From: Miscanthus floridulus
Lineage: Eukaryota; Streptophyta; Magnoliopsida; Poales; Poaceae
Length of the DNA stretch: 64,000 bases
Direction: 5' to 3'
Assembly (NCBI RefSeq): GCF_019320115.1
Contig: NC_089583.1
Location: 79,439,928 to 79,503,927 of the forward strand
Part shown: piece by piece, positions 33,641 through 45,462 of the stretch
Numbering within the stretch: position 1 is the first letter of the stretch
Layout: the number at the start of each line of letters is the position of its first letter
Translations under genes and position numbers: made by a program
Notes under the pieces: model-generated
Database searches by the model: none
The model's input: only the letters and a program-made list of their open reading frames with translations
Told to the model about the DNA's origin: nothing

Positions 33641-36046
33641 GTTTAGGGACCCAAACTTGATGGGGGCCCTTGACTTTCTCAACTAGTGACTTTACAACCC
33701 AAATTTGCTTAGGCCTATTCTTGTTGGGTGGACCTAAGAACATGACTTTAATTTTTTCACTAGAATCCTTTCTAAGCATGTAGTGAGCATTGAAGGCAAA
33801 GGGTCTAGCATGCTTGGGTAAGGGTTATGGTGGTGGAGTTTGACACTCATGGGCAAACTGACCTTCTTGTCTACACTCAAAACATCTCTTTGACTTTGGC
33901 TTTGACTTGTATTGTTGTTGATGTTGAGCTTGAGCTTTCTTCTCTTAATTTGCCAAGTACCTAATACCACTTATATCCATCTTAATCATGGTGTTCATGC
34001 GTAGCTCACTTTGGAGATATTGGCCTCTTGTGAATTTGCTCAAACCGGTCTTGAGATGTTCTTTTTCCAACTTGAGCTTCTTGTTTTCTTCTCTAAGTTC
34101 ATCATGATTTTTCTCCATCTTGAGTTTTTTGTTCTCTTGTTTAAGCATCTCATTTTCAAGAGCTATATCATAATCATTGTCAAGATTCTCTATCACAATT
34201 GTATTGGTGGTTGATATCTTTTCAAGATCTTTCTTGAGCTTTTCATTCTAATTCTTGAGCTTGACATACTCATCATAGTTGTTGGACTCAACCACTTTCT
34301 TTCCTTTGATACTAGAACCTTGCTGAATGCTCTCAACAATCAAGTCATCACATGATGTAGCTATATCAATCTTAACAACATTGTTAGTAGCATCATGTGG
34401 CTCATTGAATAATAACTCATGAGAAAGAACAAGATTGTCATGATTAATCTTGAGATTGGTATACTCTTCTTTTAGCAAATTGTAACTAGTGGTAAGCTCA
34501 TTATGTATCCCCTCAAGTTTATCATGTTTTCTCTAAGCTCCTTTTTAGAGGATTTGAGCTCCTTGAGTTTGGATGACATAATTTTATTTTCTTCTCTAAG
34601 CTCAACACTAGCTTTTTTGCCTATGTCATACTTTGCTAAGAGTGAGTCCTTCTCAAGTTCTAGCTTTTCATTTTTAGCTCTTGTCTTTCTAATGATTTTA
34701 GTGTATTGGTTTAGCAACTTGACAAGATCATCATAAGAAGGTGATTCAAATTCTTCATCACTATCACTACCACTTTCATCATTGCTAGCATTATCATCAC
34801 CACTACTATCATCATCATTTTGTACCTTTCGTTCACCCTTGGCCATAAGGCATAGGTGTGTAGAGGATGACGATGGCAGTGTTGGTGAAGATAGTGAAGA
34901 ATCAATCACAAGGGTGGACACCTTCTCGTTCTCATTCTCACTTTCATCATCGGATGAGCCACTTGATGATTCAATATTCGTGAGCCAATCACCAACAATG
35001 TATGCCTTGCCATTCTTCTTCTCCTTGTGAAATTCTCTCTTCTTACCATCCTTCTTCTTGTATGACTTGTTCTTCTTCTCATCACCATTTTCATCACTTG
35101 AGTCATCTTTCTTGCCCTTGCACTTCTTGTACTTGTCTTTCTTAGGTTTGGTGCACTGATGAGCTAGATGACCAAGTTCTCCATAATTATAGCAATCTAT
35201 TTCAGAAATGGGCTTCCTTCTATTACTAGTGAAGAATTTCTTCTTCTTGCCATCAAACTTGACACCATTCTTATTTAGCTTCTTAAGCATCTTGGTAGTT
35301 CTTCTCACCATGAGAGCAAGACTTGCATCATCAATCTCATCATCACTTGAGCTATCATGATCAACTCTTGCTTTGCCCCTCTTCTCTTGGCTAGCCTTGA
35401 ATGCCAAATCTTTCTTCTTGGTGGAAGAAGATCCATCTTGTGGAGTGATGTGCATGTACATCTCATGTGCATTGATCTTCCCTAATATTTGAGTTGGAGT
35501 AGCAGTGGAAAGATCACCATGATGAAGCACCATCACAATATGCCCATATTTGTCAATGGGGAGGACACTTAAGATCTTTCTCACAACATCGGAGGGTTGC
35601 ATTTGTGTGAGTCCAAGCCCATTGACTTCCTCTACAAGAACATTCAAGCGTGAATACATCTCATTGGCACTTTCTCTAGAAAGCATCTCAAATGAATTAA
35701 GTTTTTTCATCACAAGGTGGTAGCGTTCCTCACACTCACTCTTGGTTCTCTCATGGAGTGCACAAATGTCCAACCATAGTGCATGGGCATCTTTGTGGTT
35801 CCGCACATGGTTAAAAACGTCCTTGCAAAGGCCTCTAAAGAGGGTGTTTCTAGCCTTTGCATTCCACTTCTCGTAGTTAACCTCATCACCTTAAAGGTTG
35901 GTGGGATCCTTAGGTTTTGGGAAACCTTGTGAGGCAGCTCTAAGAACTCCAACATCTAAAGCCTCTAGGTATGCCTCCATGCAAATTTTCCAATAAGGAA
36001 AATCATCTCCCTCAAAGATAAGAGGGGGTCCATCCCCGTGGGACAT
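33641..36046 (-). pseudogene. Copia element 1 gag
   Basis: Starts at ATG 36046 (MSHGDGPPLIFEGDDFPYW). A TAA stop lies at 35893-35891 in place of Gln. The gag core continues from about 35806 (HALWLDICALHERTKSECEE), with PSDVVRKILSVLPIDKYGHI. The first zinc knuckle reads DCYNYGELGHLAHQC (second Cys is Tyr). Lys- and Asp/Ser-rich tracts follow, then long heptad coiled coils (34720-34050), with a frameshift near 34520 and a TAA near 34250. A second knuckle reads CFECRQEGQFAHEC (His replaced by Gln, near 33885-33845). The large coiled-coil gag is typical of Sireviruses. Confidence 0.85.
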
Positions 36047-36084
36047 CTTGCTCTAGGCGATTAAGCCTAATTTAGGGAGCACGA

Positions 36085-36097
36085 GGATCTGATACCA
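36085..36097 (-). other. Primer binding site of copia element 1
   Basis: On the minus strand TGGTATCAGATCC, two bases after the 5' LTR end. It differs at one position from the plant initiator-Met tRNA primer site TGGTATCAGAGCC found intact in element 2. Confidence 0.85.
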
Positions 36098-36099
36098 AT

Positions 36100-37585
36100 T
36101 GAAAGGATCAAGATGCCCAAGAGGGGGTGTGAATTGGGCTAATTCTAATTTTTTGCAATAATTAAGCCCTACACTTAGCCCATTTCACTCCTTGTGTCTA
36201 AAATGTGTTTCTATTGTTCTCCTGTACAAAAGTTTTGTATCCTAGGTTCTAATCCTACTCTAGCATGGCAATTCTAGAAATGTAAAGACATGAAATGAAT
36301 TGCTCAAATGTAAATTCTCAAAGTAACGAGAGGGAAAGGAACACGGCGATGTTTTCCTAAGGTATCGGAGAGTCGTCACTCCCCACTAGTCCTCGTTGGA
36401 GCACCCACACAAGGGTGTAGCTCCCCCTTGATCCGCGCAAGGATCAAGTGCTCTCTACGGGCTGATTCTTTGACACTTTGTTGCGGTGAATCTCCCACAA
36501 CCACTCACAACTTGACTTGGGTCATCCACAAGCTCTGCTGGATGATCACTACGCTCCCAATCACCATCGAGCCATCTAGGTGATGGCGATCACCAAGAGT
36601 AACAAGCACAGACTCTCACTTGACCAAGACAAGTCTAATGAGAAAAGTGGATGCACACTTACTACTCCCTATGCACTAATGAGGTCCTTAATCTTAGATT
36701 ATCAAATCTCAATCACCCCACTAGGCTCTTGCTCTCCCTTGCACTCCAAAGGTGTTTCTTAGCTAAACAAATGGGCAAGAGACCTCAAATGGATGAGTGG
36801 GATATGTATTTATACCCCCCTCATTCAAAACATAACGTTTGAAGGCTAAGTCACCACTCTGTGGGCTGACCGGATGCTCTGGTCAGTTGTGCCCATCACT
36901 GTGTCAGAGAGAGCCGTTAAGCTCTGACTAGACTCTAACTAGCGTCTGGTCAGCACCCACCAGACATGTCTGGTCAAGAAAAAGCCTCTCTAGAACCTCT
37001 CTGGAGTCGACTAGACGCAGGCACCTTAGCGTCCGATGCTCCTCCACTCAGTGTTCGGTTAGTACCAAACAACTGTAGTTGATCAAATGAACTAACCGGA
37101 CTCACCCTCCAGCGTTCGGTCACAACCAGACCAGTGTCCGGTCAGTCATTTGATCCTCCATTCACTTCCAACTCAAAATCCTATGTGAATAAAGTTAACT
37201 CCAATTGATCTTAGAGCTACTGCTAAGCTTCCTAGTGCTAGGTTCGACAAGTGTGCACCACACCTAACCCACTAGACTCACCTAGGTCAAACTACTAGTC
37301 CAAACCCCCCTTAATAGTACGACCAAAGGAAAAACAAAGTCCTAAACTACTCTAAGTGTCTCTTCAACTCCAAATGACACTTAGAACTAGCCATCCTTAA
37401 CCTTGTCATCCATCCTCTAAAAACCAAAATGATTTTCATCGACGGGGGCATGAAAACCATAATTGTCCAATCAATTGCCATTACCATGACCTAACTTAAA
37501 TTATCTCTACAAAACACACATTAGTCATAGTAATCTCGTGTCATTATTAATCATCGAAACCCAACTAGGGGCCTATATGCTTTCA
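36100..37585 (-). repeat. 5' LTR of copia element 1
   Basis: 1,486 bp, TGAAAGGATCAAGATGCCCA to GGCCTATATGCTTTCA on the plus strand. A minus-strand TATA box (TATAAATA) lies at 36814-36807. It contains diverged GACCGGA/TCCGGTC motifs. Confidence 0.9.
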
Positions 37586-38060
37586 TATGTGAATACTAAA
37601 AGAATCATGGAACACCCATTTATACTACGTGAACATCTCAAAACAATATCATAGAACATCATATGTATACTACACGAACATCGTTGTTCTATCTTATGAA
37701 GATAGAACATTCTCTTTTATTGAGTAGATACAATGTTCTAGGTTTAGAAAACAATGTTCCGCCTTTATAAGAAAAATGTTCTTGGTTCATAAAAACAATG
37801 TTCTATATCTAATAAATAAATTATAAGTTCATACAATTTGTATTTTGATATTTGTGAAATAAAAGAGTACATCATATGGGTACTAATTGAATATCCTAAG
37901 ATATACCATAAAACATCTCACGAGTACTATGTGAATACTAAAAGAATCCTAGAACACCCATTTATACTACGTGAACATCATAAATATATCATAGAACATC
38001 ATATGTATACTACACGAACATTACGAAATACATCATAGTACATCACTTCTGTACTACGTG
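37586..38060. repeat. Satellite and unit 2 of the 339-bp duplication
   Basis: The first part continues the pre-insertion site (GTGAATACTAAAAGAATCAT at about 37589). The unit from 37690 repeats 26200-26440, and GTGAATACTAAAAGAATCCT recurs at 37930. GAACATCA(T/C) satellite motifs are spread throughout. Confidence 0.75.
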
Positions 38061-38409
38061 AACATCATAACAAGACACGAGAGAAAATAGGAATAGTAAT
38101 AAGAAAAACATGAATGAAAAAACATAATTAGAAAAGAAATAAGAAATAAACAAATGTAAAAAATAATAAGAAAATAAAAAAGAGAAAGAAAAAACATAGG
38201 AAAATAAAATGAAAAAAGAAAAAGAAATATAATCATGAGATGTATGAACCTGCCTAGTAGAATCGATCATGAGTCACGTGACTTGATGTCTAGATCGTGC
38301 TCTCGCTAGTGGGCCGCTCATAGAATAGTTTATTGAAGACACGCTGCTCCAACTTAACTGCAGGCAAAACCCACACGCGGGAACTGGTGCACGCGCGCGA
38401 TAGCACCAT
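38061..38409. other. AT-rich spacer
   Basis: An A-rich, low-complexity stretch (38075-38235) followed by about 170 bp of unrecognised sequence. Minus-strand Phe/Ser-rich frames here are not genes. Confidence 0.5.
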
Positions 38410-40443
38410 TGAAAGCCCTAGTTTAGTTTTAGATAATTGATGAAACCTAGTGTACTAACCCTTATCATTAAGTGTTGTGATTAGGATAGGGGTGTACACA
38501 CCAAGTGATGGAGCTAGATGATGGTCATGGTGATGGTGGTGACCAAAATAGATGATCAAGTACTCTAACTTGGAAAAGAAGAAAGAGAAATATAAAACCA
38601 AAGGTTAATCAAGGCAAAGGTATCAAATAGATTTTTATTTTGGCACTCAAGACACCATAGAGAGTGTGAGTGTGTTTAGGATCGATAGCCATACTATGAA
38701 GAGGGAAAAACATAGTTGATGTGGTTGTCAAGTGCCAATAGGTGATCTAACTCAATTGAATGTGCATGGAATCCTAATGAGCTAACAAACCCTTGGGAAT
38801 TGACTTAGAATGTTTCTAACTCATGTACACATGTGTTGGAATACTTGGAGTTGTCACACATGCACAAGGGTGAAGTGTTTGGAGTTGAAAAGGAGAAGTT
38901 GGTGATGACCGAACTCTAGGCTCAGGAAGGACCGGACTTTATGTGAGTGAGTTTGATCCCAAACCCTAGCCTCAGGCTGCTGTAGACCTAGGACCGGACC
39001 CTGTGTTTTTGAGGCACCGGACCTTGTCTCCTGAGTCTGGTTATCCATCACTAGTGGCGTAGGGACACGTGGCAGCGTCAGACTCTAGCATGGGTCCAAT
39101 CAGCTAGGACCCGACTTGGTCCGAAGGGGCCTAGAGCTCTCTGTGTGATTTTTTCCCTAACCGGACTCTAGTGAATAGTGTCACCGCTGGGTCCGGTCAT
39201 TCGAGTTGCTGCGGGTCCGATCGAGGAAGTGATATGCGGTGGCGTTGGAAGTTGTATAGACCGGACCCTAGGTGCGTTCGAGGGTATAGGACCGGACTCA
39301 GTCCGATCATTTTTAGAGCTTCAGGAGCTCTCTAGGAATGATCGGACCACGCGTTGAGCAGAGTCTGGTCTTGGCTTCATCGGGTCCGATCGGTTGCGCG
39401 TGTGCGGGAGTAGAGGCGCCAACGGTCGGATTCAAACGAATGGTGGCGTGGCGCGCTCTAGTTGGCTAGCATAGGGACTGGACTCTAGGCAGGGTCCTGT
39501 CGCTGGGTCTGGTCACCCCCGAAGTGCATAACGGTTGGATTTCTTGGGGGGTCTATAAATAGACCATGGCTGGCCTTAGGGTGTCTCTCTTGGCTATTTG
39601 ACATTTCTTGACATCCCTTTGAGCTAAGAAACACCACTCCCACTCATCTTTCTTGATTAGCGTTCATCCAAGTGAGTTGGGAGAGCATCCAAGTGCATTT
39701 GCATCGCGTTGGTGCATCTAGTGCACTTGTGGTTGCATCATTGTGGTTTCTCTTGTTACTCTTGGTGTTTGTCGACACCTATACAGCTTGGAGCAGCGGA
39801 GGAGCATTGGCACGAGTTGGTGATTGTTCGTGGCAATCTTCCTGTGATTATGAGGGGTCTTGTACCTTCCTCGGTGGAGAGCCGAAAGGTAACTCTCTAG
39901 TGGATTGCTCATGTCATTAAGTTATCTCACTTGTGGGTTAGTTCTTGTGGTGCCCAAGTGGTGGGCTAGGTGTGTGATACCTATTAGCCGCCAAACCACC
40001 AAGTGTTGGTCGATATAACAGGTACTAGCGTGTCGACAAGCACATAAACCTTGGAAGAAATATTGATTGTCTCTTGTGCATTGGATTTCTCCCTTGGAAC
40101 TCATATTGTGATTGCTCATCTCTTGCCATGTGCAGTATACCTCTCTCTACCTCTTGTACTTACATTTCTAGATATATCTTGTGTAGAGGTAGCTGAGTAG
40201 CTAGTGTAGCTTAGCTGGTAACCTAGTTGTAATTAGCTAGCTCACTAGTGTAAGAGTAGTGACATAGCATTTGTGTGTGCCTAGAAATTATAAAGAACTA
40301 GAATTGTGGTATAGGTGGCTTGCAACCCTTGTAAAGCTAGAGCAAAATTACATTTCGGCATTTATGTTACTAACCCTTTGCTCTAGTATATTTATAGATA
40401 TTTTTATAGGCCATTCACTCCCCTAGCCATTTAGGACCTTTCA
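38410..40443 (+). mobile_element. Solo Sirevirus-like copia LTR
   Basis: Starts TGAAAGCCCTAGTTTAG and ends CATTTAGGACCTTTCA, the TG...CA and TTTCA ends of the copia LTRs here. Flanked by ACCAT (38405-38409) and ACCGT (40444-40448), a target duplication with one change. No internal sequence follows, so it is a solo LTR from LTR-LTR recombination. It contains more than ten (A/G)CCGGAC / GTCCGGTC motifs between 38910 and 39520, a TATA box and a leader. It is longer (2,034 bp) than the other two families' LTRs. Confidence 0.8.
39554..39561 (+). promoter_or_regulatory. TATA box of the solo LTR
   Basis: TATAAATA about 120 bp after the cluster of CCGGAC motifs, in the position of an LTR promoter. 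Confidence 0.55.
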
Positions 40444-40488
40444 ACCGTTCGGCGCGAGCTTCAGGTCCAGCCGTTTGGACCCAAAGAT

Positions 40489-41560
40489 TTCCGCCATACT
40501 ACTGTCATCAACTGAACTGGAGGGAACTGCATACTGCTGGTTGAACTGGCGGAATATTTGTTACCGCCAAATCAACTGGCGGAATTTCCTTTTGCTACCA
40601 TCTCACCTTAAAGAATCATAACTATATGAAGTTAGAGATAAATTTACACGACAAAAGTGAGATCCACAATTTTGTAACTCATGACTTTTAAATTAAAGAT
40701 AGTTAAGACACCTTAAAAATCAATATAATGTTCAGAAGTATATTTGTAGATATAAGCATTATATTGATTTTTTGGGTACCAAGATGGATTCAAAAGAAAA
40801 TGTTGTGAACTACAAAATTGTACTTCTCTAAGGTATCTACAATATTATATAAATGTTATCCCTATACGAGGTTATATGGAAGCTATGATTTTTCTAAAAT
40901 ATGGTGCACTAGCTACTAGATAAATCGAGGCAAATTATTCATACCCTTACATAGCACATGTTCAAAAAACTATAACTTTTTTTCTATAGTAAGATATGAA
41001 GATAAAATTTATATAAATTATAAATATACCACATTTTTGTTCACAACATTTTCGTTTGAAGCCATCTTGATACTAAATAATCAATATGATGTTTATATCT
41101 ACAAATATAGATCTAAACATTAGATCAATTTTTAGGTATCTTAATGGTATTAAATAAAAAAAGTCATAAACTTTAATGTTTAGATCTTATTTTGCTCTAC
41201 TAAAGGGTGTACCTAGTGCAGAGAGCTCCCGCTCTGTGCGGGGTCTGGGGAAGGGTGTCAATGGCAAGCCTTACCCTCGCCTGTGCAATGCGAGGAGACC
41301 GCGACTCGAACCCGGGACCTTCCGGTCACAGGCGGTAAGACTCTACCGCTTACACTATGCCCGCCCTTCTTATTTTTCTCTACTACTTTCATCTAAATTT
41401 TTAATTGTAAGATTTCTCATAAAAGTTATGAATTTTTAAAGATGAGCGGAGAAAAATAAAATTCAGTCAATTGATATGGCGGTAACAAATATTTCGCCGG
41501 TTCAACTGGTGGTATATAGTTCCGCCATTTTAGTTGGTGGCAGTAGTATAATTCTGCATT
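40489..41560. mobile_element. Mutator-like element with roughly 90-bp inverted repeats
   Basis: 40489-40582 and the reverse complement of 41463-41555 align well; shared runs include ATACTACTG(T/C)CA(T/C)CAACT, GGTTGAAC(T/C)GGCG and AATATTTGTTACCGCCA. The interior is AT-rich with no transposase. Long inverted ends without coding suggest a non-autonomous MULE. The target duplication was not resolved. A SINE sits inside. Confidence 0.6.
41202..41368 (-). mobile_element. Au-like tRNA-derived SINE
   Basis: On the minus strand it starts AAGGGCGGGCATAGTGTAAG and contains an RNA polymerase III A box (TAGTGTAAGCGG) and B box (GGTTCGAGTCG at 41312-41302). The body CCCTTCCCCAGACCCCGCAC matches the Au SINE family of grasses as remembered. 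A 16-bp target duplication CTTATTTT(G/T)CTCTACT with one mismatch flanks it (41186-41201, 41369-41384). Confidence 0.85.
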
Positions 41561-42277
41561 TTTTTATTAGGCAAATTTTTTTTCGAAAAATGAATGTAGA
41601 AAAAAATAAAAAAATCCCGTCTCGTCTCTGCCAATGGAAACCAGTTTTCTAGGTTCCTTCATCTTTTGAAACCATTTGATTTTACTCCCCGAGCGCTTTC
41701 CCACGGTTTCAAAATTGAACCTTAGCACGGCGGAGGAGCACAAAACCAGGTTCCAAGGATCGAATTGTTCCAAATGATGGAGGAGCACAAAACACCCGTT
41801 TTCCATTGGATAATAAGACGATCCGGACTTGGCTATATAACCTTGGGAAGGTCGAATGGACATTCCCCCTAAAAAATAGTGAGCTTGTCAAGTTGGGCCA
41901 CAGCACAGAAGCTTTCCATGGGCCAAATTTCACTGTTTCTCGCCAAAGGATACCGTGCAAGTTTCTTGTTCGGATGAAAGAGGAAGCGTCAATCTCAAAA
42001 AAAGAAAGAGGAAGGATCCCTGGGAGCAAAAAAGAAAAAGAAAAAAAAAGAGCAGGTGTGGCCAACCACACATCACAATCAGCAGCAACAGTTAAGCAGT
42101 TAATCCTGAGCCCCGAATAGACTGATTCCGCTGAAATGCAATACCTTGCGTATTAGCGGCCGTGGAGCCTATTCCTGTTATGGGATTGGTTGCTTTTTGT
42201 ACTGCGGACTGTATGGTTGCAGGCTTTTTGCAGACTTGGGACCCACTCAGCCAACTATGCAAAGTGCCTAGTGTAGC
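41561..42277. other. Unassigned intergenic sequence
   Basis: No gene recognised. It contains a short duplication (GGAGGAGCACAAAAC near 41731 and 41781) and a purine-rich run at 41990-42060. The frames on both strands here are unsupported. Confidence 0.45.
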
Positions 42278-42439
42278 CAGGCCCGGCCCGGGGGGTTCGA
42301 GCTGGGCTGCCGCACTGGGCCCTCAAGGCCAGGGGCCCACCCCCAAATAGGTAAGTAGTAGTAGTATTTGTATTTGGCCCATAGGAACAGGCGAACAGCC
42401 AGGAGAACCAGGCGTACGAGATAGGACTCCGCTGCCTCC

Positions 42440-42834
42440 GCGTTGCCTTCCGCGTCCGCGACTCCCGTTTCGTGGCCTTCCGCCGTGCGGCCGCTACTCT
42501 GTTCGGCTATTCCTACGCGAGCGCGAGTGCCGAGTGAGCGACTCCCGTGCGAGGCTGCAGCGAGCGATCCCGTGCGTCTTGGCGATCTTCGCGAATCGCG
42601 ACTCCGGGCGAGTGCGAGCGGCCGGCGGCACTCTGTCTGTTCCTGCTGGTTTTCGTATACGGAGGTAAGAAACTAGCCCTTGGCCCTAAGCGACCAAGCC
42701 CCATTAATCACCCCAATCTTTATTCTTTATACTTTTTTAGATTTCGGGTTTAGGAATCCCATATGGTGTAGCAATCATGTTGAATTTAGTATGCCATATT
42801 TTTTTAATTATTTACTACTTGTCTGAATATGCAG
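42440..42834 (+). other. hAT gene 5' leader exon and intron
   Basis: A GC-rich leader of about 220 bp ends at a donor GTAAGAAAC (42665), followed by a T-rich intron ending TGAATATGCAG (42834). The transposase ATG is 8 bp after the acceptor. Splice signals are good. No conserved protein is encoded in the leader. Confidence 0.55.
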
Positions 42835-42841
42835 TGAAGTC

Positions 42842-45349
42842 ATGTTGCCCAAAAAACATTCATCTGGAAGTGAGAAAAGAAAAAAGAAGAGAAGGATAGA
42901 GGCCTTGAAAGAATCACAAAAGGGATCTATTCATAATTTTTTTAAGAGCAATACAAGCACTGCAAGAAATTCAGATGAATGGGCAATAGTTGCTGTGGAG
43001 GATCAAACTACGCAACAAGAAGATCAAAGCCATATAGAAGATAATGCTGGCATCGACACGGATGATAATAATGTGAGTGACCATGAGCCCATATTTAATT
43101 CTCCTACGACGGAATCTACTCGTGTTGATGAAGAACCAGTTTTTACTATTGATATGTATGATCCAGTAAATTGGGACAATCTTGATAACAAAGCAAGGGA
43201 CATATTAGTGGAGAAGGGGCCTATTAGAGAAGAAAATATTGTGTTTCCAATGGATGCCAGATCAAGACATTTTGCATACACTCATTATTCTAGAAAAATG
43301 AGCAATGGCGAGGTACGTGATAGAAAATGGTTGGTCTATTCAAAAAGTGTTGACAAAGTGTTTTGCTTTTGTTGTAAGTTGTTTGGTTCTAGTAACCGCA
43401 AGAGTTCATTGGGGCATGATGGCTTTAGAGATTGGAGCCATGTTAGTGAAAGACTAAAAGAGCATGAAGTTAGCATGGATCATATGACCAACATAAACTC
43501 TTGGAATGAATTGAGAGTTAGATTAAGCAAACATGAAACAATTGATAAGGAGTTGCAACATCAAATCACAAAGGAGAAAGAACGCATAAGGCTAGTTCTA
43601 CTAAGAATTGTTGCCATTGTAAAGTTTCTTGGTAAACGTAGTTTAGCTTTTAGAGGATTTAGTGAGCAACTTTACAATGATGTGAATGGTAATTTCTTAG
43701 CTTGTTGTGAGATGGTTGCTGAATTTGACTTGGTAATGCAAGACCACCTTAGACGCATTCAAAACAAAGAGCTACAATATCATTATCTTAGTCATCAAAT
43801 TCAGAATGAGTTGATTTCACTTATGGCTTCTAGAATTACAAGCTCCATCATAAAGATTGTTAAAGAGAACAAATATTTCTCAGTTATTCTTGATTGTACC
43901 CCAGATGTGAGTCACCAAGAACAAATGAGCTTGTTGGTTCGATGTGTTCATATGTCTGATGAGAAAATAAAAATTGGGGAGTATTTTCTTGGTTTCTTGA
44001 AGGTCGATGACACATCTGGTGAGGGGCTTTTCAATGTATTAGTTGACTTCATCAAATCATTTGGCCTTAATGTTGATGATATTAGAGGTCAAGGTTATGA
44101 CAATGGCTCTAATATGAAAGGAAAACATAAGGGGGTATAAAGTCGTTTGCGTGAAATAAATCGAAGGGCTTTGTATATGCCATGTGCATGCCACAGCCTT
44201 AATCTCACTCTTTGTGATATGGCTAAATCATGCAGTAATGCTATTTCATTCTTTGAAATTGTGTAGAGGATATATGTATTATTTTCAGGTTCTATCAAAA
44301 GATGGAATGTTTTGCTTGAACATGTTCCAGATTTGACCGTGAAATCATTAAGCAATACTCATTGGGAGAGTCGCATCAAAAGTGTCCGAGCAATTAGATA
44401 TCAAGCTCCTCAACTAAGGTCAGCTTTGTTGTGGCTAAGTGAGGATGGAGATACTGAACCAAAGAATAGAAGTGATGCAAAAAATTTATATGACGTGCTT
44501 GATAGCTATGAGTTCATACTTGGTATGGTTATTTGGCATGACATTTTATACTCTGTAAATATTGTCAGTAAGAAGTTGCAATCACCATCCATGTGCGTTG
44601 ATTCTACCTTGCAGCATATAGAAGGTATGGTGAATTACTTTCAGAACTACAGAAATACTGGGTTTGCTGATAGTGTGGTTGGTGCCACAGAAATAGCACT
44701 TGAAATGGGAGTAGAGGCATCATTTCCAGTAAAGCGTCGTTTTGTTAAGAAGAAACAATTTGATGAAACTGAATGCAATGAAGCTATCTTGCAAGCTAAG
44801 AAGGATTTTGAAACTTTTTATTTTTTGGTTATGGTTGATATGGCAATTAGTTCATTGAAAAGCAGATTTAAAGAGCTACAGTCATTCAATGAAAAATTCG
44901 GATTTATAATGAATTCAACATCCTCGAAGGCAATGGATGGTGCTGATCTAAAAGACCATTGCATTAAATTTGCAAAAACTTTCTCTTCAGATGGTTCATC
45001 GGATGTTGATGTAAATGATATGATTTCTGAGTTAGCTGTTATGCAGTCTACTCTGCCAGATAAGCCAATGTCTGCTATGGAGATTTTTGAGTTTGTCACA
45101 GAAGCGCATTGTTATCCTAATATTTCTATTGCTTATCGGATCCTATTCACTATGCCTGTGACTGTGGCCTCAGCTGAAAGAACATTTTCAAAGATGAAAT
45201 TATTGAAGAATTATTTAAGGTCTGTAATGTCCCAAGAAAGATTAAATGGTTTGGCAATTTTATGCATTGAGAAGAAATTATTAGATAAAATTGATATTGA
45301 AGCCATCATCAATGACTTTGCATCAGCAAATGTTAGAAGAAAATTTTAA
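42842..45349 (+). pseudogene. hAT-family transposase (TTF zinc finger, hATC), two stops
   Basis: One continuous frame of 835 codons, interrupted only by TAA at 44138-44140 and TAG at 44264-44266; both lie where Gln is likely (CAA, CAG). The N-terminus is basic, with [13 protein letters not shown]-type zinc finger follows at residues about 155-220 ([12 protein letters not shown]...HDGFRDW...[11 protein letters not shown]). The RNase H-like core has Asp in [15 protein letters not shown] and Asp in [17 protein letters not shown]. The C-terminal hAT dimerisation region (VASAERTFSKMKLLKNYLRS, QERLNGLAIL) is intact. Overall it looks like plant ZMYM1-like/DUF4371 hAT transposases. Transposase cuts and inserts element DNA in the nucleus. 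Confidence 0.88.
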
Positions 45350-45462
45350 AGTAATATAAGATGTATAACTTTTTTGTTGTTTAATAAGAATTTTTTTTAT
45401 GCATTACACTTATTAAAATTATTATTATATTATTAGATTTATATTAAAGGGGCCAACGCCTG

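Larger units (their letters stand above)
26441..37585 (-). mobile_element. Sirevirus-like Ty1/copia element 1, full length
   Basis: LTRs at 26441-27957 and 36100-37585 flank a minus-strand gag-PR-INT-RT-RH polyprotein (copia order). The 5-bp target duplication TATGT is exact (26436-26440 and 37586-37590). The initiator-Met primer site and a polypurine tract are present. The LTRs differ at about 8% of the first 200 bp by eye, so the insertion is old. A large gag with coiled coils, an extra small ORF between pol and the 3' LTR and ACCGGAC/GTCCGGT motifs in the LTRs fit the Sirevirus (Maximus/SIRE) branch. Stops in gag and pol make it inactive. Confidence 0.9.
42278..45462 (+). mobile_element. 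hAT transposon carrying a nearly intact transposase
   Basis: Probable ends are CAGGCCCGGCCCGG at 42278 and, reverse complemented, CAGGCGTTGGCCCC ending at 45462, similar to hAT ends of the CAGGG(C)CCGGCCC type. The 8-bp flanks (AGTGTAGC, GGTCTATA) match poorly, so the borders are tentative. The single transposase gene fills the element. Confidence 0.55.

Noticed and set aside
41270..41368. tRNA-like sequence with A and B boxes
   Set aside because: Part of a SINE with target duplication; no cloverleaf acceptor stem, so not a tRNA gene.
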